Source: GCA-002779465 sp964596535 (GTDB lineage: Bacteria > Desulfobacterota > Desulfobacteria > Desulfobacterales > UBA2156). From it: a DNA stretch of 15,581 bases. The stretch covers positions 1 to 15,581 of the forward strand of contig CAZQUR010000071.1 of assembly GCA_964596535.1 (NCBI GenBank), given 5' to 3'. Below, piece after piece: positions 1 to 7,796 of this stretch. Both the position numbers and the translations under genes were made by a program. Position 1 is the first letter of the stretch, and each line of letters begins with the position of its first letter. The notes under the pieces were generated by a model, which made no database searches, had not been told where the DNA came from, and saw only the letters and a list, made by a program, of their open reading frames with translations.

Positions 1-60
1 GGCAGGCGAAGAATGCCGCGCAACGCCGCAGATGGACTTTTTACGAAGCCATCAATTGAT
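1..60 (-). repeat. Possible dispersed repeat overlapping the end of yqeC
   Basis: On the minus strand the last yqeC codons and the 40 bases after the stop read TGGCTTCGTAAAAAGTCCAT followed by CTGCGGCGTTGCGCGGCATT. From memory this strongly resembles a short element scattered between and into genes of desulfobacterial genomes. That recollection cannot be checked here. The element would supply the stop codon and the last residues of YqeC. Its far end lies outside the window, and no terminator hairpin with a T run is visible. Confidence 0.35.
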
Positions 61-826
61 GAATTTCCACAATTTCGGGAATCGGCAACAAGTGTCCGAC
101 AACGATCCGGTGCGGCAGGGGGCTCTTCATCGCTCTCACGGCGGCCGCCACGTCCCGGGCCTTCGAGACCGCCCGGGGCGTATCGGCTTTGTTGAGAAAT
201 CCGATCGCCGCCGCCTGTTTGGGGCACCCCTTGAATATCCCTTCCGGGTGCACCAAAACCCGGGCCAGGGATGCCGCGGAAACCGGCGTTCCCGCGGCCT
301 TGCCGCCGAGGGCGGCAAAGCGTTCGGCCCTGAAAACCGCGGTGTCATTCAGTGGACGGCCGATACCGTCCAGCCCGCATACGCCCACCACCCATCCGGA
401 AGCCGCAGGAATCACCGGTTCGCATGCTCCCGGCGCTTTCAGGGGCTTTTGGGCGGCGCCGTCCGCTTCCACGATAATCCATTGAAAGACCCCCGACGCC
501 GCGATTTCGTCGATCGCTTCAGGCGCAAATCCGGCCAGTTTGTTTTCTTGGGGAATCTTTTCTGCGGCGGCAAAAAAAGCCGTGGGACCGCCTGTTGCCC
601 TTCCGCGTTTCAAAACACTTTCCAGGCGCAAAGAAATCAGGACGTCTCGAATATCCCCCGGCGCCGGCCTGAAGACCTTGGTGGTGGTGGTGGCCAGGAC
701 CGCGGCGCCGGAAGCCGCCAGTTCCCTTGCCAGGCAGAACATGAGGGTCGTTTTTCCCCCTGCCCCCACCAGGCTGACGACACCCCCGCCGGAAAGGAGA
801 AAGGCGGAAGCCAGTACGTCCTGCAT
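41..826 (-). CDS. yqeC: YqeC-family selenium cofactor biosynthesis protein
   Basis: Putative nucleotide-binding accessory protein linked by family and genome context to selenium-dependent molybdenum hydroxylases. The 261-residue product has a P-loop-like GAGGKTT at residues 21-27, a TTTTK run at 47-50, a hydrophobic IIVEADGA strand at 117-124 and an LNKAD motif at 211-215, the expected order for YqeC. The length is normal for the family. The ATG overlaps the TAA of yqeB by one base (TAATG), so the two are translationally coupled. The last residues (HQLMAS) come from a sequence resembling a dispersed repeat, so the native C-terminus may have been replaced. The biochemical reaction is not established for this family. 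It is cytoplasmic, with no signal peptide or membrane segment. Confidence 0.85.
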   Translation of the reverse strand: MQDVLASAFLLSGGGVVSLVGAGGKTTLMFCLARELAASGAAVLATTTTKVFRPAPGDIRDVLISLRLESVLKRGRATGGPTAFFAAAEKIPQENKLAGFAPEAIDEIAASGVFQWIIVEADGAAQKPLKAPGACEPVIPAASGWVVGVCGLDGIGRPLNDTAVFRAERFAALGGKAAGTPVSAASLARVLVHPEGIFKGCPKQAAAIGFLNKADTPRAVSKARDVAAAVRAMKSPLPHRIVVGHLLPIPEIVEIHQLMAS

Positions 827-1638
827 TATTTCCCATCCACGTTATAAACCCGACAGATGGCTTCCAGAACCGATCCGGCAACGGCCCTGGCTTTGTCGGA
901 TAGGGTAAAACAATACGCGACACACCCCCTGGGATCGATATCCCCCACTTTGAGATTCATGGTTACGGGTGTTTCCGGTCGGAGGAGTCCGCGGATCACG
1001 CCGTCGACACCGGCCCGGATGACCTTTCCATTCACCTCGGCGATGGCCTCTCCTTTTCGGACCGTTTCCCCGATATCGTGGCGCGTCTGGAAAATCCCCT
1101 CGGCAGGCGCCCGCAATACCCTTTCCCGGGTGAATCCGCCGATGGCGCCCGGAATCCCCGTATTTTCCGCCGCACGGCCCTGGATCAGGATCCTTCCCAG
1201 ATCGTGTCCTCTCTGGGTCTCGATGACAAAATGCACATCCTTCCCTGCGGTGAATCCGGGACCCAGGCCGATCACCAGGGGGGCTTCGTTTCGATGCGTC
1301 CCTAAGTTTTTTTTCGCCAAAACCGCATCCACCAGAGCGTCGGAAGCCAAACGCGCCGCATATTCCCAGCCCGGATCCACAAGGACGGGAATCCGACCGA
1401 ACGTCCACGCATGCTGAACGGCATCGAGGCCGGCGGCTTTCACCCCTTGGATCCCTTCCACGGTGTGGCGGTCTTCATAAAGGGCTTCACAGAAGGAAAC
1501 CTTTCTTCGGACCGCCAAGGGGGTTTCCATCTCCATCATGAAAAGTTTTTGAATCCGGGCCGAAAAGAGCCTCCAGGCTACGGCGCTGGCCATCTCTCCG
1601 GCGCCTTTGATTCCGATGACACGATCCCGGAGTCCCAT
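826..1638 (-). CDS. yqeB: YqeB / EF2563-type selenium-dependent molybdenum hydroxylase system protein
   Basis: Accessory protein of the selenium-dependent molybdenum hydroxylase system, in the family usually called YqeB or EF2563. The 270-residue product opens with a hydrophobic strand and KGAGEMASA (residues 11-19), a Rossmann-like glycine motif. It continues with VLVDPG (85-90), VIGLGPGFTAGKDVHFVIET (122-141) and a C-terminal biotinyl/lipoyl-like turn (RAGVDGVIRG, about 208-217). The ATG at 1638 was chosen because the family begins with this motif and the codon lies 2 bp after the glgB TAG. An upstream in-frame extension to 1731 would overlap glgB and adds no conserved sequence. It is coupled to yqeC by a 1-bp overlap. 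A glycogen operon is an unusual place for it, as the family normally sits with selD or molybdenum hydroxylase genes. Confidence 0.86.
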   Translation of the reverse strand: MGLRDRVIGIKGAGEMASAVAWRLFSARIQKLFMMEMETPLAVRRKVSFCEALYEDRHTVEGIQGVKAAGLDAVQHAWTFGRIPVLVDPGWEYAARLASDALVDAVLAKKNLGTHRNEAPLVIGLGPGFTAGKDVHFVIETQRGHDLGRILIQGRAAENTGIPGAIGGFTRERVLRAPAEGIFQTRHDIGETVRKGEAIAEVNGKVIRAGVDGVIRGLLRPETPVTMNLKVGDIDPRGCVAYCFTLSDKARAVAGSVLEAICRVYNVDGK

Positions 1639-1640
1639 TT

Positions 1641-3641
1641 CTAAACTTCTTTCTGCAATACAATGGCGGTTCTGGAAGGAAGGTAAAGGGACAATCCCGC
1701 ACCGTCGCTGCGGGACAGTGTCACGTGGCACTGGTCCGGCACCAGGCGCCCGTGTCCGCCGTAGTGGGGAGCATCCGAATCTAAGACCATTCGATATCTT
1801 CCTTTATCAGCATCAATAAAATAATGATCATAGGATGTTATTGGATGTAAATTAAAGCAAAACAATAACTCTTTTCGAAAGAACGCAACCACTTTTTCCG
1901 CCTCATGGAGCTTGATAAGCCGGGCCGGCGGCGGCCCGAATAGATTGAATTTCTTGGCCAATCGGATCATATGCCGGTCGAAACGCCCCAGTTGATGATA
2001 TTTCAGATTCGGGTCATCGCCGAGCCGCCATTGCCGCCGGGCATACCGGAAGGACCATGCGTTTCCCTCCCTGGGAAAATCGATCCATTCGGGATGCCCG
2101 AACTCGTTTCCCATGAAATTGAGGTACCCGTCCCCCGCCGTGGCCAGCGTTATCAGGCGGATCATTTTGTGCAGGGCCAATGCCCGGTCCACGGATAAAT
2201 GGACATCTTCCACCTGCATGTGATCGTAAACCGCCGACCCGGCCAGGCGGAACAAGAGGGTCTGATCCCCCACCAGCGCCTGGTCGTGGGACTCCGCATA
2301 ACTGATGGTCTTTTCTTCCGCCCGGCGATTGTTCAATTCATTCCAGAGGAATCCCATGGGCCAGGCCTCATCCGGAACATCCTTGACGAGCCGGATCCAT
2401 AAATCCGGCACCCCCATGGCAAAGCGGAAATCGAATCCGATCCCCCCTTCTTCAGTGGGCGCGGCCAGGCCCGGTATTCCGGAGACATCTTCGGCGATGG
2501 TGACCGCCCGGGGCCGGACCCTGTGGATGACCGCATTGGCAAGGGCCAGGTAGGTCAGGGCGTCTTCGTCCACAGACGCATCGAAATAATCCTGGTAGGA
2601 GGTGAAGTCTTTCCCCAGGCCATGATGGAGATACGCCATGCTGGTGACCCCGTCGAAGCGGAATCCGTCGACCTTAAACTCGTCGAGCCAATAGCGGCAG
2701 TTGGACAGGAGAAAATGGAGGACCTGAGGTTTGCCGCAGTCGAAGCAACGGGACCCCCAGGCCGGATGAAGACCCCGGGGGTCCTTATGAAAATATTGAT
2801 ATTCGGTGCCGTCGAAACGGCTCAGCCCTTCCACTTCGTTGGCCGCCGCATGGGAATGGATCAAATCCATGAGCACGGTAAGTCCTTCGCCGTGGGCGGT
2901 GTCGATGAGGGTTTTCAGCTCTTCAGGGGTCCCGAATCGTGAAGACGGAGCAAAAAAGCTCGATACCTGGTAGCCGAAAGACGCGTAATACGGATGCTCC
3001 GGAACGGCCATGAGCTGAAGGGTATTGTAGCCGGCCCTGACGATCCGGGGGATCGTTTTCTCGGCAAACTCCAAATAGCTGCCGATCCGCTCTTCTTCCC
3101 GGGCCATCCCCACGTGCGCCTCATAAATCAGCAACGGCACAGACGACGGGGAAAAATCCGGATGATTCCAGGTATACGGGTGTTTGGGCCTCCAGACCTG
3201 GGCATTGAAGATCAGGGTCTCGGGATCCTGGACCACCCGCCGGGCCCATGCCGGAATCCGGTCCCCGCTTCCGCCGGGCCAATGCAGCCGCAAACGGTAA
3301 AGACTGCCATGGGCCAACGTTTCGCCGGGCATCCGGATTTCCCAGTGGCCGTCGGGGTGTGTGCACCTTAAGGCGAAGTCTTTTTTTTCGCGCCATCCGG
3401 TGAAATCCCCGATCAGATAAACCGCCCGGGCATTGGGTGCCCACTCCCTGAAGATCCACTGGCCGTTTCGAAAATGCATGCCGAAATATTCATGCCCGGA
3501 TGCAAAATCGATCAGCGGGATTTCTTTTTGGGTCAGCGCGGCTTCCCGCTCACGGAGATTCTCCATGCGCTTCCGGAGATGTTCCGCGTAGGGGGCAAGA
3601 TACGGGTCTTTTTGAAGCAGGACGCTTTGAAATTCTTTCAT
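1641..3641 (-). CDS. glgB: 1,4-alpha-glucan branching enzyme, eukaryotic-type GH13
   Basis: Cleaves an alpha-1,4-glucan chain and re-attaches the segment by an alpha-1,6 link, creating branches in cytoplasmic glycogen. The 666-residue product has an N-terminal helix, a CBM48-like domain at about 52-150 (FREWAPNARAVYLIGDFTGW), and a GH13 barrel from about 165 to 540. The C-terminal beta domain follows. Visible catalytic residues are the nucleophile D330 in DGFRFDGVTS, the acid/base E384 in TIAEDVSG and D453 in ESHDQALVGD, with region I around D259-H264. The pattern LIYEAHVGMA plus GYQVSSFFAPSSRFGTPEEL matches the eukaryotic/GH13_8 type rather than E. coli-type GlgB. The ATG directly follows the glgA stop (TAAATG), so the two are coupled. 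It is intact. Confidence 0.93.
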   Translation of the reverse strand: MKEFQSVLLQKDPYLAPYAEHLRKRMENLREREAALTQKEIPLIDFASGHEYFGMHFRNGQWIFREWAPNARAVYLIGDFTGWREKKDFALRCTHPDGHWEIRMPGETLAHGSLYRLRLHWPGGSGDRIPAWARRVVQDPETLIFNAQVWRPKHPYTWNHPDFSPSSVPLLIYEAHVGMAREEERIGSYLEFAEKTIPRIVRAGYNTLQLMAVPEHPYYASFGYQVSSFFAPSSRFGTPEELKTLIDTAHGEGLTVLMDLIHSHAAANEVEGLSRFDGTEYQYFHKDPRGLHPAWGSRCFDCGKPQVLHFLLSNCRYWLDEFKVDGFRFDGVTSMAYLHHGLGKDFTSYQDYFDASVDEDALTYLALANAVIHRVRPRAVTIAEDVSGIPGLAAPTEEGGIGFDFRFAMGVPDLWIRLVKDVPDEAWPMGFLWNELNNRRAEEKTISYAESHDQALVGDQTLLFRLAGSAVYDHMQVEDVHLSVDRALALHKMIRLITLATAGDGYLNFMGNEFGHPEWIDFPREGNAWSFRYARRQWRLGDDPNLKYHQLGRFDRHMIRLAKKFNLFGPPPARLIKLHEAEKVVAFFRKELLFCFNLHPITSYDHYFIDADKGRYRMVLDSDAPHYGGHGRLVPDQCHVTLSRSDGAGLSLYLPSRTAIVLQKEV

Positions 3642-5156
3642 TTAGACATACGGATTGATCAGGGGCCGTTGAAGCATTTTCTCATAAAGCGCGATGTATT
3701 GGCGGGCGCTTTGGGCGTGGGTGAAGGTCCTGGTGCTTTCTTCCATGATCCGCTTGAGGTGTTCTTCCCGTTGTCCACCCTCCGTTGAAAAGAACTGCAT
3801 GGCCTGATCGATGGCCCAAAACAACCCGTTGGCGTCATATGTTTCGAAAAGAAAGCCGTTTCCGGTGTTTTCTTCGGGGTCGAAATGGGCAATCGTATCT
3901 TTGATCCCGCCGGTCTTGTGGGCCACCGGGAGGGAACCGTAGATGGGGGCGATCATCTGGGGGAGCCCGCACGGCTCGAACAACGACGGCATGAGGATGA
4001 AATCCGAGGCCGCGTACCCAAGATGTTCCAGGCTTTCGGAAAAATCGCATACCGAAACCCGTTTTTCGAATCCGTGGAACTTCGTGATGTTCCGGAAGAC
4101 TTGCTGGTATTCCCCGTTGGCGATAAAAAGGATCTCCAGGTTTTTGTCCCAGTACTTCGATATCACCGCGTATAAAATATCGGCCAGAAGCGGACACCCC
4201 TTTTGATGGGGATCCAGGCGCGACGGCCAGAAAAACAGCGGGGCACCGGGGTCCTCGACGAGGCCTAACAGCTTTTGCAGGGCGGTCTTGTTTTTCTTCT
4301 TGCCCGGGATGCAGTCGCCGGGGCCATAGGTCTGAAAAAGATGCGGATCGGACCGGGGGTGAAAGGCCGGATCCGGTGCGTTCAGGATTCCCACCGCGCA
4401 CCCGGCGTCGTATTTGTGGGTCAACTCGGTGCGGAGCGCATCCGGGACAAACGGGTGTTTTCCCCGGACGATTTCCAGCAGAAACGAGGGGCTCACCACA
4501 TTTACAAAGTGAGCGGCAAAAACACCGCTGGCGAGAAAATCGACCCGATTGTGTTCCCGGGCGGTTTCGTAGTCAAGGGGGGGGATATCGAAGTACAGAT
4601 GCTTCCAGAAAGCGGCGGCGTCGATGCCGCGATCTTCGATGTGCGCCACCGTGCTTTTTACCGTATGGACGTTGTGGATGGTGAACAGGCACGGGATTCC
4701 CGTCTGTCGCGCCATGGGGGGGATCAGTCCCGTCATCCAGTCGTTGCAATGAATCAAATCGGGTTCCACCCGCGGGACAATGTTATTAATGACCTCCCGC
4801 TGGAACGCCAGAGAGAGCTTCGTGTTTTCCATGCCGTAATCGGAGTAGACATGATCCAGGTAGTAAAAGGCCCGATCTTCGGCAAGATGGACGCGGTCGT
4901 CGGACATGATCTTCCGGATCGTCCGCTGCTCTTTTTGCAGAAACGGCGCCAGGCGGTCCATAAAAAGAGACCGATAATCGGGAAGCGCCACGTGGACGTC
5001 GGCGCCCTGGTCAAAGAGTGCACTGATCAGGGCCGCCGAAACATCCGCGAGGCCCCCCGCCTTGGCGGTGAGGCAGGCGGAAAGATTCCCCATCCGGTCG
5101 GGGAGATACGTCACCTCCGGCGTGACGATCAGAACCCTTGGGTCTTTCAACGACAT
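3642..5156 (-). CDS. glgA: Glycogen (starch) synthase, GT5
   Basis: Extends alpha-1,4-glucan chains from a nucleotide-glucose donor (ADP-glucose in most bacterial relatives). The 504-residue product has the GT-B fold. Its N-terminal half carries KAGGLADV (residues 32-39, the KxGGL donor-binding motif) and HCNDWMTGL (136-144). Its C-terminal half carries WPSRLDPHQKG (310-320), SLFEPCGLPQ (391-400) and KTGGIKDT (414-421). The usual GI-L-N-G-I-D turn is GILNAPD here (256-262). The ATG at 5156 has a GGGGGA ribosome site 8 bases upstream (5165-5170) and begins just before the conserved RVLIVTPEV strand. A longer in-frame start at 5285 would overlap glgP and adds only low-complexity residues. It lies 22 bp after glgP and abuts glgB. 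Confidence 0.93.
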   Translation of the reverse strand: MSLKDPRVLIVTPEVTYLPDRMGNLSACLTAKAGGLADVSAALISALFDQGADVHVALPDYRSLFMDRLAPFLQKEQRTIRKIMSDDRVHLAEDRAFYYLDHVYSDYGMENTKLSLAFQREVINNIVPRVEPDLIHCNDWMTGLIPPMARQTGIPCLFTIHNVHTVKSTVAHIEDRGIDAAAFWKHLYFDIPPLDYETAREHNRVDFLASGVFAAHFVNVVSPSFLLEIVRGKHPFVPDALRTELTHKYDAGCAVGILNAPDPAFHPRSDPHLFQTYGPGDCIPGKKKNKTALQKLLGLVEDPGAPLFFWPSRLDPHQKGCPLLADILYAVISKYWDKNLEILFIANGEYQQVFRNITKFHGFEKRVSVCDFSESLEHLGYAASDFILMPSLFEPCGLPQMIAPIYGSLPVAHKTGGIKDTIAHFDPEENTGNGFLFETYDANGLFWAIDQAMQFFSTEGGQREEHLKRIMEESTRTFTHAQSARQYIALYEKMLQRPLINPYV

Positions 5157-5178
5157 GGATGTTTTCCCCCGGCCTTGG

Positions 5179-7725
5179 CTAGGCCCACCGGATGAGTCCG
5201 GGCATGAACTTTTCGAGGTCGTCGCCCGTGGGGTATGCCCTGGCGGTAAAGCCGAAGCGTCCCGTTTCCCGGCATTCCACGGCACCTTGATAAAGATAGG
5301 TGCCGCTCCCCCGGTCCTCGATCACTTGCATGGAGGCGCCTTTTCCCTTGACCACATGATCCACGGACTTGAGGGTACCATAATACAACTCCACGGTCAC
5401 CTCTTCCGGTGTGAGTTCTCCGAGATGCACCTCGCACTCCACGTCGAGACGTTCCCCTACCCGGAGGAGGGCGCCGGATTTTTGTACCGGCGGATGGAGG
5501 CGGACGTGATCCCACAGGGAACGCAGACGCTTCCGCCGCTCCACCTTCTGGCGGGCCTGGGCGGCCCCATCGGCCGTGAGGCGCCGGTAATTTTCCAGGG
5601 CCGGCAGATAAAACCGGGATTCGTATTTGGCCACCATTTGATGGGTGCAAAAATCCGCAATGGCCATCTTCATGGAGGCTTTCATCATCTTGATCCAACG
5701 TTTGGGCGTATCCCCGTTTTTCCGTTCATAAAAGCAGGGAATCACTTCGTTTTCCAACAAATTGTAAAGGGCCCGGCTTTCCACCTCATCCTGATAAACG
5801 GGATCCGAATACTCCTCTCCGTGTCCGATGGCCCACCCTCTTTCGGGTGAATATCCCTCGTTCCACCATCCGTCCAGGATGCTGACGTTTAAAACGCCGT
5901 TGGCGGCCGCTTTCATGCCGGAGGTGCCGCTGGCTTCCAGGGGGCGGCGCGGGGTGTTCAGCCAGATATCGGCTCCCTGGATCAGGTGCCGTGCGATGTT
6001 GATGTCGTAATCTTCAAGGAATACAATGCGTTTCCGGGCAGAGGGCCGCTGGGCGAATTGAAACAGATCCTTGATGAAATTTTTTCCCTCATCGTCTTTG
6101 GGATGGGCTTTTCCGGAAAACAAAAGTTGCACCGGAAAACGGTCGTTGTTTAAAATCTTTTCCAGTCGGTCCGGATCCTTCAAAAGAAGGGTGGCACGCT
6201 TGTACGCGGTAAAACGCCGGGCGAATGCAATGGTCAGGATATCGGCATCCAGAACCATCTCCGCCTCTTGCACCACGGACTGGGGGGCATTCCGGCGACG
6301 ATGCTGGCGGATGAGACGGTTCCTGCAAAACCGCACCAGACGGCTGCGGCTCATCTCCCGGGCTTTCCAGAGTTCATCATCGTAAATGCCGTCGATCCGG
6401 CGATATAAATCCCCGTCCCAGCTTTTCAGGTACCACTCCGGTCCCAAGTACCGATCAAAGAGCATGGCGTTTTCAATGGAAATCCACGAGGGAATATGAA
6501 CGCCGTTGGTGATGTGGGTGATGGGGACCTCTTCTTGTGTCCATCCCGGCCAGACATGGGACCACATGCGCCGGGCCGTGCGGCCGTGAAGTTCACTGAC
6601 GCCGTTTTTATACATGGACATGCGAAGTCCCAAAACGAACATGGACAGCTTACCCGAAGGCTCCGTCTGGCCCCATGAAAGGATCTCCTCCGCTTTCACT
6701 CCCAGGATCTTTTCCATTGAAAGGAGGTAGGGTTTCACCTCTTCCACGGGGAATTCATCATGGCCGGCGGCCACGGGGGTATGCGTGGTGAAGACCGTTT
6801 TCCGGGATGTGATTTCCATGGCATCGGCCAGGTCCACACCGTGCTTCGTCATGATCTGGCGCAGGTGTTCAATCCCGGAAAATGCGGCATGCCCTTCATT
6901 CATATGAATCACGGCAGGGACAATGCCCGCGGCTTCCAGGGCGCGGAGCCCTCCGAACCCCAGCAGGACTTCCTGCGCCAATCGGACATTGGCGTAGCTG
7001 GCATACAACCGGGAAGTGATTTTTCGGTCTTCCGGTGAATTTTCCGGAATGTCGGTGTCCAGCAAAATTAAAGGGATGCGGCCCACCGGAATCCGCCAAA
7101 CCGCGGCATGGATTGTCCCGTTGGGGCCTTCGACACCGACCCGAATTTCGTTGCCGTCATCCCCCCGCATTCTTTCCAGGGGGAGATTCGAAAGCTCGAT
7201 GGGCGGATACGCTTCCTGCTGCCACCCGCCGCCGTCAAGATATTGCCGGAAATAGCCTCCCTGGTACAGGAGCCCCACGCCGATCAGGGGGACCTGAAGG
7301 TCTGAAGCGGCCTTCAGATGATCCCCGGCCAGCACCCCCAGCCCCCCGGCGAAAAGGGGGAGGCTTTCATGGATCCCGAACTCCATGGAAAGATAGGCGA
7401 CGGTTTCGCCTTTCCCATAGGGTTTTCGAGAGTGCTCAAGGATCGATGCCACTTCCGTATCGAACCGATCCTTCACCTGATGCATATGGGCCATGAATGC
7501 ATCGTCCTTGGCCAGTTCACTCCACCGGGCCTGGGAAATCATGGAGAAAAAAACGATGGGGTTGCGGTCCGCCTTTCCCCAGAGTGCGGGATCGATGCGG
7601 CGAAAAAGTTCGATGGCGTCCAGGTGCCAACACCACCACAGGTTCCGGGAAAGGGTCTCCAGGAATCCCAAGGGTTCCGGCATGGCGGGAAAGACTTGAA
7701 ACATTTGAAATCGATTTGTACTCAC
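5179..7725 (-). CDS. glgP: Alpha-glucan phosphorylase (GT35, DUF3417-containing type)
   Basis: Releases glucose-1-phosphate from the non-reducing ends of glycogen using phosphate and pyridoxal phosphate. From the GTG at 7725 the product has 848 residues. An N-terminal DUF3417-type region carries the LSRNLWWCWH signature, and the phosphorylase core follows with AYLSMEFGIHESLP, a VIHMNEGHAAF strand, HTPVAAGHDEF and ARRFTAYKRATLL. The pyridoxal-binding lysine is K605 in EASGTSGMKAAANG. This is the short, mainly bacterial/archaeal phosphorylase type without the animal regulatory extension. The GTG is chosen because GAGGAGG at 7740-7746 lies upstream, although its 14-base spacing is long. The far upstream TTG at 7794 coincides with a -35 box. 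An ATG at 7704 is the alternative. It is intact, in the same orientation as the debranching enzyme gene, 71 bp after it. Confidence 0.92.
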   Translation of the reverse strand: MSTNRFQMFQVFPAMPEPLGFLETLSRNLWWCWHLDAIELFRRIDPALWGKADRNPIVFFSMISQARWSELAKDDAFMAHMHQVKDRFDTEVASILEHSRKPYGKGETVAYLSMEFGIHESLPLFAGGLGVLAGDHLKAASDLQVPLIGVGLLYQGGYFRQYLDGGGWQQEAYPPIELSNLPLERMRGDDGNEIRVGVEGPNGTIHAAVWRIPVGRIPLILLDTDIPENSPEDRKITSRLYASYANVRLAQEVLLGFGGLRALEAAGIVPAVIHMNEGHAAFSGIEHLRQIMTKHGVDLADAMEITSRKTVFTTHTPVAAGHDEFPVEEVKPYLLSMEKILGVKAEEILSWGQTEPSGKLSMFVLGLRMSMYKNGVSELHGRTARRMWSHVWPGWTQEEVPITHITNGVHIPSWISIENAMLFDRYLGPEWYLKSWDGDLYRRIDGIYDDELWKAREMSRSRLVRFCRNRLIRQHRRRNAPQSVVQEAEMVLDADILTIAFARRFTAYKRATLLLKDPDRLEKILNNDRFPVQLLFSGKAHPKDDEGKNFIKDLFQFAQRPSARKRIVFLEDYDINIARHLIQGADIWLNTPRRPLEASGTSGMKAAANGVLNVSILDGWWNEGYSPERGWAIGHGEEYSDPVYQDEVESRALYNLLENEVIPCFYERKNGDTPKRWIKMMKASMKMAIADFCTHQMVAKYESRFYLPALENYRRLTADGAAQARQKVERRKRLRSLWDHVRLHPPVQKSGALLRVGERLDVECEVHLGELTPEEVTVELYYGTLKSVDHVVKGKGASMQVIEDRGSGTYLYQGAVECRETGRFGFTARAYPTGDDLEKFMPGLIRWA

Positions 7726-7739
7726 GGCTGAACTGTCCG

Positions 7740-7746
7740 CCTCCTC
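7740..7746 (-). promoter_or_regulatory. Ribosome binding site for glgP
   Basis: GAGGAGG on the minus strand, 14 bases before the GTG at 7725. It is the strongest Shine-Dalgarno match near this gene and supports the GTG over the TTG at 7794. The spacing is longer than ideal, which leaves the start moderately certain. Confidence 0.55.
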
Positions 7747-7765
7747 TTTTGATTTAAAATTATTT

Positions 7766-7794
7766 ATTATATTCGGTTTGCCTTTGGAAAACAA
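7766..7794 (-). promoter_or_regulatory. Sigma-70-type promoter before glgP
   Basis: Minus-strand TTGTTT (7789-7794), a 17-base spacer, then a perfect TATAAT (7766-7771). It lies in an A+T-rich 71-bp gap between two G+C-rich genes. Transcription would start near 7759, upstream of the GAGGAGG site. It could drive glgP-glgA-glgB-yqeB-yqeC separately from the debranching enzyme gene. The -35 box matches TTGACA at only three positions, so recognition by RNA polymerase is inferred. Confidence 0.6.
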
Positions 7795-7796
7795 CC

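Noticed and set aside
50..64. CATCAATTGATG palindrome as an operator
   Set aside because: It lies at the end of yqeC within the repeat-like stretch, not in a promoter, and its similarity to the arms near the MarR gene is limited to TCAATTGA.
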